A stretch of 6,512 bases of DNA from an uncultured Verrucomicrobiales bacterium (GTDB lineage Bacteria > Verrucomicrobiota > Verrucomicrobiia > Verrucomicrobiales > Akkermansiaceae), in NCBI GenBank assembly GCA_938001985.1, contig CALLBE010000105.1:1-6512 (forward strand). The letters run 5' to 3'. The notes under the pieces are model-generated. The model did not search any database and was not told the DNA's origin. It was given only the letters and a program-made list of their open reading frames with translations. The first letter of the stretch is position 1, and each line of letters opens with the position of its first letter. Both the position numbers and the translations under genes were made by a program. This document shows, one piece after another, positions 1-5,346 of this stretch.

Positions 1-63
1 TTGGCTATCATGGACAAGCTGCGCCGAGCCAGCGTTTCGTAATTTAGGTGGCGCTCGACTCGA

Positions 64-1170
64 ATGTCATTACTCAAAGACGAGTTTAATGAAGCGGTGA
101 TTGCGTCGATTGCGGCGCAAATTAAAGGAGTGCACCCTTTATTTAAATCGGCAGAGTTTATTTCAGAAGTTAGTGCTCAATTACCTTCGTTTGAGTTACA
201 AGATCGAGCGAAGTGGACTGCTGAGGTTTTAAGGAAATACCTTCCTGAAGATTATGAAATTGCGGTTGACTTATTAATCCAGTCTTTGGGGCCTGAGCTT
301 GATAGTCCTTATGGCAAGGGTATGAGTGTTTTTCATTACGCCCCGCATAGTTACTTTGTGACGCTTTATGGGGAGTCGTATTTTAACGCCTCGATGAAGG
401 CGCTTTACGCCATTACCAAGCGTTATACGTCTGAATTTGGCGTGAGGCCTTTTATTCGTAAATATCCCAATGAGTGCTTAGTTTTGTTTGAAAAATGGGT
501 GGACGATCCAGATGAAAAAGTGCGCCGACTCGTGTCAGAAGGGCTGAGGCCTCGATTGCCTTGGTCTCAACGCTTGACTGTTTTTGATACGGATTACACT
601 CCTGTTTTGAATTTATTAGAAAAGCTAAAAGACGACCCGTCGCTCTATGTTCGGAAATCAGTCGCCAATCATTTTAACGATCTGTCAAAACAAGATCCTG
701 CATTGGTTATCGAGACTTTTCGCGCTTGGTTGGCGTCGCCTAGCTCTCGTCGTATATGGGTGGTGAAGCAAGGATTGAGAACCCTATTAAAAGAAGGGAA
801 TAAGGCTGCGCTTGCTTTATTAGGATGTGACTCTTCGGATGGGTTTCATTTAGAAGCCGTGAGCTTGTCGACGAGGCAGTTGACTATTGGCGATTCGTTG
901 CGAATGGACTTTGGCTTGAGGAATGAGAGCGCCTCGGCAAGAGAGTTTGCGCTTTATGCCAATGTTTATTTTATTAAGAAGAATGGGAAGGCCTCGCCCA
1001 AGACCTTCATTATAAAAAATCAAAGCCTATCTGCGGGAGAAGCTGTCCAGCTTTCAAAAACCATAGATTTTAAGAATCTCAGTACCCGCAAGCAGTATCC
1101 AGGTGTTCATCGGATTGAGTTTTTCTTGAATGGAGACCTGGTGGAAGTCAAGGAAGTTGAAGTTGCCTAG
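64..1170 (+). CDS. alkC: AlkC-type DNA-3-methyladenine glycosylase, HEAT-repeat with C-terminal Ig-like domain
   Basis: Likely a cytoplasmic base-excision repair glycosylase that removes alkylated bases; known AlkC proteins excise 3-methyladenine, 3-methylcytosine and 1-methyladenine. The 368-residue product is helical up to about residue 255, in the style of AlkC/AlkD HEAT-like repeats (repeat-like segments around 129-160, 179-209 and 212-245). From about 262 to 368 it becomes beta-rich (for example LRMDFGLRNES at 279-289 and GVHRIEFFLNGD at 347-358), matching the Ig-like domain of the larger AlkC subgroup. As I recall the Pseudomonas fluorescens AlkC active-site set (E121, E156, W164, D203), the same spacing occurs here as E124, E159, W167 and D206, a constant shift of three. 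An in-frame TAA at 40-42 and no other start before 64 fix the start. AGGTGG at 46-51 is a weak, rather distant ribosome site. The family call is strong; exact substrate range is inferred. Confidence 0.88.
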   Translation: MSLLKDEFNEAVIASIAAQIKGVHPLFKSAEFISEVSAQLPSFELQDRAKWTAEVLRKYLPEDYEIAVDLLIQSLGPELDSPYGKGMSVFHYAPHSYFVTLYGESYFNASMKALYAITKRYTSEFGVRPFIRKYPNECLVLFEKWVDDPDEKVRRLVSEGLRPRLPWSQRLTVFDTDYTPVLNLLEKLKDDPSLYVRKSVANHFNDLSKQDPALVIETFRAWLASPSSRRIWVVKQGLRTLLKEGNKAALALLGCDSSDGFHLEAVSLSTRQLTIGDSLRMDFGLRNESASAREFALYANVYFIKKNGKASPKTFIIKNQSLSAGEAVQLSKTIDFKNLSTRKQYPGVHRIEFFLNGDLVEVKEVEVA

Positions 1171-1171
1171 C

Positions 1172-1204
1172 CTAGCCTCGGAGGGAGATGAGGCTGGTGT
1201 TTTT
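1172..1204 (+). terminator. Rho-independent terminator after alkC
   Basis: CTAGCCTC at 1172-1179 pairs with GAGGCTGG at 1190-1197 (8 pairs, one of them a T-G wobble) around a 10-base loop, followed by TG and a run of five T at 1200-1204. It lies directly after the alkC stop and is oriented to stop plus-strand transcription before it enters the oppositely directed moaC. The T-run overlaps the moaC stop codon (1203-1205). On the minus strand no T-run follows the hairpin, so it does not look bidirectional. Confidence 0.75.
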
Positions 1205-1679
1205 AGGCCTTAAAATCAGACTTTCCTCCTGTTTTCTCAAGGAGTTTAATGGCTGAGATTTCAATCCCCTTGTTCATCGATTTGCACATGTCGTATAAAG
1301 TCAGTGCGGCGGTTGAGACGGCTGCTAAAGCTTCCATTTCAACCCCAGTTTTTGAGGTGGTTTCAACGGTGGCGATGATTTCAACCTCATCGCTGGATAG
1401 CGGAGTGATATCGATATTGATGTGAGATAGAGGCAGAGGGTGGCAGAGGGGAATGGTGTTGCTGGTGTTTTTAGCGGCCATGATTCCAGCGATGATGGCG
1501 GTATGAATGACGGGGCCTTTTTTTGTGGAGAGCTCGCCTTGCTCGAATTGAGCCATGATTTCAGTTCCTAAGCAGACTCGCCCTTGAGCGATGGCTCTCC
1601 GCTTGCTTGAGGATTTATCGCCGATATCCACCATGTGTGGATGGTTTTCATCGTTTAAATGAGTTGGTTTTAGCTCCAT
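1203..1679 (-). CDS. moaC: Cyclic pyranopterin monophosphate synthase MoaC
   Basis: Catalyses the second half of the first stage of molybdenum cofactor synthesis: rearrangement of 3',8-cyclo-7,8-dihydro-GTP (the MoaA product) into cyclic pyranopterin monophosphate in the cytoplasm. The 158-residue length is normal. Family marks are MVDIGDK near 16-22, IPLCHPLPLSHI at 76-87 with the conserved His80, GVEMEAL at 112-118, and LYDMCKSMNKG at 128-138. In the last motif Asp130 and Lys133 correspond to the catalytic Asp and Lys of Escherichia coli MoaC. The C-terminus has the usual GGKS (151-154). The first ATG lies inside the end of moeA, giving a 10-base overlap (1670-1679), so the two are very likely cotranscribed and translationally coupled. 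No Shine-Dalgarno is visible before it (AATTATTTCCC-ATG on the coding strand). The N-terminal length before MVDI fits the family, so I keep this start. Confidence 0.96.
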   Translation of the reverse strand: MELKPTHLNDENHPHMVDIGDKSSSKRRAIAQGRVCLGTEIMAQFEQGELSTKKGPVIHTAIIAGIMAAKNTSNTIPLCHPLPLSHINIDITPLSSDEVEIIATVETTSKTGVEMEALAAVSTAALTLYDMCKSMNKGIEISAIKLLEKTGGKSDFKA

Positions 1680-2863
1680 GGGAAATAATTAACAAATGAA
1701 CCTGCAGGGAAAAAGGTTTCATTTTTAGGAAGTTCAACAAAGCCATTGGTGGCTATGCAGGAAGCTAAATCACCAGAGTTATTAAATGAGTGAAGCGAAG
1801 CTTGGTGGTAGGAGGGGGCTTTGAGAGAGACGGGGATGAAGTGTGTCAGTGGTTTCTTGATAGTGATGTCATCTAGCAGTTCTACTTGTTGAATCGGAGG
1901 ATCTTGCTGAAACCACTGGTTGAGGAATTGAGTAACGTAGCGATGGAAAGTGATGGCTACGGAGATAGGATTGCCGGGGAGGGCGAAGACGGTGGTGTCT
2001 TGCTGATGCCAAAGCGCTAGAGGTTTTCCGGGTTTTTGAGCAATGCCATGAAATAGTGGTGATCCGAGTTCGGCTTCGATGGCGGGTTTTACAAAATCAA
2101 ATTTGCCCTTGGAGATGCCTCCTGTGAAGAGGATGAGGTCACTGCTTTGGATCGCTTTTGCACATTCAGCCTTCGTGGATTCGAGGCTGTCACCGAGATG
2201 AGTGATGCGGATGTCGGAGATGGGGTATTTCGAAAGTGCCGCCTTTAGAGCTATTCCATTGGATTGACGGATTTGGGTTTCCGTTGGTATTTGGTCGATG
2301 GGGACGACCTCATCACCTGTGGTTAAAATGGTGATTTTAGGAGGCTGAATGACTTGAGGTGTATGAGCTCCGACTGAGGCCAAGATGGCGATTTCACGGC
2401 TTTTAATTTGTGTGAATGCAGGGATGAGCTCATCGCCTTGTTCGAAGTCTGAACCTTTTTTATGAATAAAAGAGAGGACGTTATCCCCTTGGTTGTCTAT
2501 TTTTACGTGCTGAGAATCGATGCGATGGGTTTGCTCAATAGGAATGATGATATCACAGTCATCGGGGACAACTGCACCTGTCATGATCTCCCACGCACTA
2601 TTGTTGGGTGTCTGAGTGGGGGGTGTTTCACCTGCAGGAATCGTTCCGGCAATGCTGAGTGAGGCTTGAGTTAAAAACGCTTTTTTGGTCGCAAAACCAT
2701 CCATCATGGAGCGATCAAAGGGCGGGAAGGGGCGGTCTGCCATTACTGGCTTGGCTAAGTAATGCCCTGAGCTTGAATCGATGGGAATCGAAGTGGCGCT
2801 TCGCTTTAGCTGAATAGAGCGAATGATGGAATCAGCTTCTTCAGGTGAGATCAGGGAATTCAT
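1670..2863 (-). CDS. moeA: Molybdopterin molybdenumtransferase MoeA
   Basis: Inserts molybdenum into adenylylated molybdopterin, the last step of basic Moco synthesis. The 397 residues match the usual length of about 400. The N-terminal domains contain PPFDRSMMDGFA at 47-58 (conserved Asp55) and WEIMTGAVVP at 91-100. The MogA-like central domain carries TTGDEV at 181-186, LFTGGISKGKFDFV at 245-258, KPGKPLALW at 277-285 and ALPGNPIS at 294-301. The C-terminal beta domain ends with SGDLASCIATNGFVELP at 363-379. In the GGISKG loop a Lys254 follows where many relatives have Asp or Glu; I believe this is a known variant, but I have not verified it. The start has a good ribosome site, AAAGGT on the coding strand (2871-2876), 7 bases before ATG. 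It is the first gene of a moeA-moaC unit and is divergent from moaA, which fits one Moco locus. No clear promoter was found. Confidence 0.96.
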   Translation of the reverse strand: MNSLISPEEADSIIRSIQLKRSATSIPIDSSSGHYLAKPVMADRPFPPFDRSMMDGFATKKAFLTQASLSIAGTIPAGETPPTQTPNNSAWEIMTGAVVPDDCDIIIPIEQTHRIDSQHVKIDNQGDNVLSFIHKKGSDFEQGDELIPAFTQIKSREIAILASVGAHTPQVIQPPKITILTTGDEVVPIDQIPTETQIRQSNGIALKAALSKYPISDIRITHLGDSLESTKAECAKAIQSSDLILFTGGISKGKFDFVKPAIEAELGSPLFHGIAQKPGKPLALWHQQDTTVFALPGNPISVAITFHRYVTQFLNQWFQQDPPIQQVELLDDITIKKPLTHFIPVSLKAPSYHQASLHSFNNSGDLASCIATNGFVELPKNETFFPAGSFVNYFPWS

Positions 2864-2908
2864 TTCACTTACCTTTATGCTTTTTTGTTTACAGGTCAGC
2901 TAAAAAGT

Positions 2909-2915
2909 AAGGAAG
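2909..2915 (+). promoter_or_regulatory. Probable ribosome binding site of moaA
   Basis: AAGGAAG lies 11 bases before the ATG at 2927. This is slightly long but usable spacing. It supports ATG 2927 over the upstream in-frame TTG at 2885, which has only a T-rich run before it and no purine-rich site. Confidence 0.4.
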
Positions 2916-2926
2916 ATACCGGGAAG

Positions 2927-3937
2927 ATGGTTACCGACCAATTACAGCGCCCTTTGCGGGATTTGAGGATTTCAGTCACGGACCGTTGTAATTTCAGGTG
3001 TACCTATTGCATGCCTGAGTCGGCCGGGCCTTATGTGTTCATGCCTCGCAAGAATTATCTCAGCTTTGATGAGATCGAACTCGTTGTGAAATCATCAGTG
3101 AGCTTGGGGGTTAAAAAGGTGAGGCTTACAGGGGGAGAGCCTTTGTTGAGGCCGAAATTAAATGAGCTGGTCGCTAAATTGTCAAAGATTGAAGGGGTTG
3201 AGGATATTGCGATGACGACGAATGGCTCAGCATTGAGTGAGCAAATTGGCTTGTTAGCGGAGGCTGGCTTACACCGAGTGACGGTGAGTTTAGATTCATT
3301 GCTCCCAGAGTTGGCGACTTCTATTTCAGGCAGTCAGGTTCAGCCACAAAAAGTGATTGAAGGTATTTTAAAGGCTAGAGATCTGGGGGTTGGAGTTAAA
3401 ATTAACACGGTGATTATGAGAGGTGTTAATGAATCTCAAATACTTCCTTTGAGTGACTTTGCTATCAGAGAAGGAATTCCTCTGCGTTTCATTGAGTACA
3501 TGGATGTTGGGGGGACTCAAAATTGGGAGGCGGGTGACGCGGTGACGAGTGATGAAGTCGCGGCCTTGTTGAGTTCTGAGTTTAATCTTGAGAGCCTGCC
3601 TGCGCAATACGAAGGCGAGGTCGCGACCCGTTGGAAGCTCAAGGGCCAGGCGGGTGAGGAAGGAGAGGTTGGCTTTATTTCTTCAATTTCTAAACCCTTT
3701 TGCAGTGCGTGTAATCGAGCTCGCTTGTCAGCGGATGGCCAAATTTTTAAGTGCCTATTTGCTAAAAAGGGGATTGATATTAAACCTTATTTAACGTCAA
3801 GAGTGGCGATGGAAGAGGGGTTGCGTGAAATTTGGACCCGTAGGAATAACCGTTACTCTGAGATCCGAGAAGAGCAAGCGAATGCTTTAGATGACTCTGC
3901 TGAAAGCAAAGTGCCTATGTCCTTCATCGGTGGTTAA
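2927..3937 (+). CDS. moaA: GTP 3',8-cyclase MoaA (radical SAM)
   Basis: Radical SAM enzyme that converts GTP into 3',8-cyclo-7,8-dihydro-GTP, the MoaC substrate. Numbering from the ATG at 2927 (336 residues): the SAM-binding [4Fe-4S] motif is CNFRCTYCMP with Cys21, Cys25 and Cys28. The SAM-contact GGEP is at 69-72, and TTNG at 97-100 is also a family motif. The second [4Fe-4S] cluster, which holds the substrate, is provided by Cys259, Cys262 and Cys276 (CX2CX13C). The protein ends in Gly-Gly, the tail known to reach into the MoaA active site, so the product looks complete and functional. The frame stays open back to a TTG at 2885, which would add 14 residues. I prefer ATG 2927 because MoaA proteins normally begin a few residues before the RPLRDLRIS segment, a ribosome site precedes it, and the TTG would leave only 21 bases to the divergent moeA start. 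Confidence 0.95.
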   Translation: MVTDQLQRPLRDLRISVTDRCNFRCTYCMPESAGPYVFMPRKNYLSFDEIELVVKSSVSLGVKKVRLTGGEPLLRPKLNELVAKLSKIEGVEDIAMTTNGSALSEQIGLLAEAGLHRVTVSLDSLLPELATSISGSQVQPQKVIEGILKARDLGVGVKINTVIMRGVNESQILPLSDFAIREGIPLRFIEYMDVGGTQNWEAGDAVTSDEVAALLSSEFNLESLPAQYEGEVATRWKLKGQAGEEGEVGFISSISKPFCSACNRARLSADGQIFKCLFAKKGIDIKPYLTSRVAMEEGLREIWTRRNNRYSEIREEQANALDDSAESKVPMSFIGG

Positions 3938-3943
3938 AGCCGG

Positions 3944-4624
3944 TTAAGGGCGATAAAGCTGAATGAGCGATTGTAGGGTTGAGGCTGGTAATTGGCCTTT
4001 TACCACTGCTTTTGACGCGTCACCAAGAAATCCGTAATTTAAGACGGAGCCTTGTTCGATGAAGTAGTGACGAGAGACGCCGCCAAGAGGGCCCATTCCC
4101 ATCAAAGAAAATGAGGTGTTAGGGTAGAGCGAGAATAAGGAGCCTAAGCGCTCGATGTCTTCTAGCGATTCAATCTCTACGGCCATTTTTATAATATCAC
4201 AGTGATGGCTGAGGCCTTTTTCAGTAATGGCCTTGAGTGATACCAGTGAGGGTGTTTTTTCAAAATTATGATAAGACCCTATGAGTAGAGAGTCTCCTTT
4301 GCTTGCTAGGATGTCTTCCGCAAGCTCTGTGTTTAAAGAATTGATTTCAAAATCAAAATAGCGATGGCCTTTAAGTAAGGGCTTGAGATGCTCCCATCGC
4401 TCTTCAGCAGTGAGAGAGGACTGTCCTCGCTCATCGAGGCCGCGGAGGGTTAATATGCTTCGAGTCGAAGGAGGGCGGTTTTCTTCGAAGCGCTTTAGAA
4501 CTTGAGAATCCTCTAAAAGGTCCAATCGAATTTCAACCCCTCCACAGGCCTGTGGGGCTTGGTTGTAGAGATCTAAATCTTTTTGAGAGGAGATGATCCC
4601 AATCGCTAGAGGCTGAATTGTCAT
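3944..4624 (-). CDS. aroD: Type I 3-dehydroquinate dehydratase
   Basis: Third step of the shikimate pathway: dehydration of 3-dehydroquinate to 3-dehydroshikimate through a lysine Schiff base. The 226-residue TIM-barrel protein has the class I signature residues in order: E31-I-R33-L-D35, T59-L-R61 with E65, SYHNF with His119, IKMA with Lys146 (Schiff base), SR at 184-185, and KGQLP with Gln211. Spacing from R61 to E65 and from H119 to K146 equals that from R82 to E86 and H143 to K170 in the enteric enzymes. The loop before Gln211 reads VVKGQ, whereas I remember Ser/Thr-Ala-Pro-Gly-Gln as usual. It stands alone, with no other aromatic pathway gene in the window. It converges on moaA with only 6 bases between stops. 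It has a good promoter upstream but no clear ribosome site (AATAAAGA-ATG). Confidence 0.92.
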   Translation of the reverse strand: MTIQPLAIGIISSQKDLDLYNQAPQACGGVEIRLDLLEDSQVLKRFEENRPPSTRSILTLRGLDERGQSSLTAEERWEHLKPLLKGHRYFDFEINSLNTELAEDILASKGDSLLIGSYHNFEKTPSLVSLKAITEKGLSHHCDIIKMAVEIESLEDIERLGSLFSLYPNTSFSLMGMGPLGGVSRHYFIEQGSVLNYGFLGDASKAVVKGQLPASTLQSLIQLYRP

Positions 4625-4659
4625 TCTTTATTTAATGGATTAATCAAGGTATTAAAGAG

Positions 4660-4688
4660 ATTATATTTTTCAAAATAAGGCTAGCCAA
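4660..4688 (-). promoter_or_regulatory. Sigma-70-like promoter of aroD
   Basis: Reading the minus strand, TTGGCT (4683-4688, 4 of 6 matches to TTGACA) is followed after exactly 17 bases by a perfect TATAAT (4660-4665). The expected start of transcription, near 4653, would give a leader of about 29 bases before the aroD ATG. The match is made by eye only. Confidence 0.6.
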
Positions 4689-4696
4689 ATTTAGGT

Positions 4697-4724
4697 TTGA
4701 ACGTATAGGGTGTTCGATAATAAT
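4697..4724 (+). promoter_or_regulatory. Tentative promoter of the pilus-like operon
   Basis: TTGAAC (4697-4702) is followed after 16 bases by AATAAT (4719-4724), within an A/T-rich GATAATAATT stretch. If used, transcription would begin about at the ATG at 4730 and give a nearly leaderless mRNA. GAAC at 4699-4702 and GTTC at 4712-4715 form a small inverted repeat inside the spacer that could be an operator. A TATATT at 4662-4667 is another possible -10 with a longer leader but no matching -35. Weak evidence. Confidence 0.3.
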
Positions 4725-4729
4725 TCCCT

Positions 4730-5335
4730 ATGACTGTACGAAATATACTTTTTTCTTTGTGTGCTCTTCTCTCTATGAGTGGGCAGTTATTGTTAGGTCA
4801 GGTCAGTATTAAAGCTGATAAGCCATCGATTAATAGCTTGGAGTCACCGACTTTCCCAAACGTTCCTGGCGCGAGAAAGCGTTTTAGAGCGAAGAACTGG
4901 CTCGAGGTTGAAGTTGAGTTGAAAGCGATTAAGAAAAGCGTAGAGGGTGATCTACCTTTCATTCAAGAAGTTGGCGTTGATTGGTATATTGCGATTCCAG
5001 ACCCAAAGGGTAAGGGAACTCTATTGCTAACAGCTCAAGCTGATTATATCAACTTGCCGATTAAAGAAGATGTCAGAGTTTCTGTTTACCTTTCGCCAAC
5101 ATCGTTAAAGCTTTTGACTGGTAAGGATAGAGTGGTTTCTTCGGATGTTAAGGCAGTGGCTGCTGTTTTCACTGTGAATGGAGAAGAGGTTGCTGTTGCC
5201 AATAATGTTTCAGCTAAGAAGTGGTGGGAGAGTCCTAATTTGTCTCGAGATACTAATGTTGAATTATTAACAAAAGACCAAACACCGTTCAAATTCCATT
5301 GGTGGGATTTGTATGCAGAAGGCAAACTTAAATAG
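4730..5335 (+). CDS. Secreted protein of a type IV pilus-like locus, possibly Amuc_1102-like
   Basis: The role is not established. The 201-residue product starts with a signal peptide: a basic n-region (Arg4), a hydrophobic core at about 6-22, and probable cleavage near 23/24 (LLLG-Q). There is no lipobox cysteine and no further membrane helix, so the mature protein of about 178 residues is probably periplasmic or surface-associated. It is rich in alternating hydrophobic residues (for example WLEVEVELKAI at 57-67 and DVRVSVYLSP at 114-123), which suggests an all-beta, Ig-like fold. It ends with Trp-rich motifs, KKWWESP at 163-169 and TPFKFHWWDLYAEG at 185-198. It precedes a PilM-like gene by 11 bases in the same direction. 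That gene order and size recall Amuc_1102, an Ig-like protein upstream of the PilM-like Amuc_1101 in Akkermansia; the homology is inferred, not tested. No Shine-Dalgarno is visible (TAATTCCCT-ATG). Confidence 0.72.
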   Translation: MTVRNILFSLCALLSMSGQLLLGQVSIKADKPSINSLESPTFPNVPGARKRFRAKNWLEVEVELKAIKKSVEGDLPFIQEVGVDWYIAIPDPKGKGTLLLTAQADYINLPIKEDVRVSVYLSPTSLKLLTGKDRVVSSDVKAVAAVFTVNGEEVAVANNVSAKKWWESPNLSRDTNVELLTKDQTPFKFHWWDLYAEGKLK

Positions 5336-5346
5336 ATTTTCACTTA

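Noticed and set aside
1..42. A possible C-terminal tail of an upstream gene ending at TAA 40-42.
   Set aside because: Only 13 codons are visible, other frames are equally open, and nothing in the residues is recognisable. The stop is useful only because it limits the alkC start.
2462..2662. Open frame of 66 codons on the plus strand inside moeA.
   Set aside because: It is antisense to the well-conserved MoeA coding sequence, has no family features, and is explained as a shadow frame.
2864..2926. A molybdenum cofactor riboswitch upstream of moaA.
   Set aside because: The gap is only 63 bases, far shorter than the known Moco RNA motif, and I see no matching stems.
3368..3794. Open frames on both strands inside moaA (minus 3368-3607 and plus 3588-3794).
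   Set aside because: MoaA motifs continue through this region in the main frame. The alternative products are composition-biased and have no start signals.
3930..3960. A shared terminator between the convergent moaA and aroD genes.
   Set aside because: GGTTAA occurs twice as a direct repeat rather than an inverted one, and there is no stem followed by a T-run in either direction.
4699..4715. GAAC...GTTC as a LexA (SOS) box.
   Set aside because: The half-sites are 9 bases apart, whereas the CGAAC-N4-GTTCG type has a 4-base gap, so it does not fit. It is kept only as an unassigned inverted repeat.
5086..5343. Open frame of 85 codons on the minus strand under the secreted-protein gene.
   Set aside because: The plus-strand frame has a signal peptide and fits the operon. 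The antisense product has no recognisable features.
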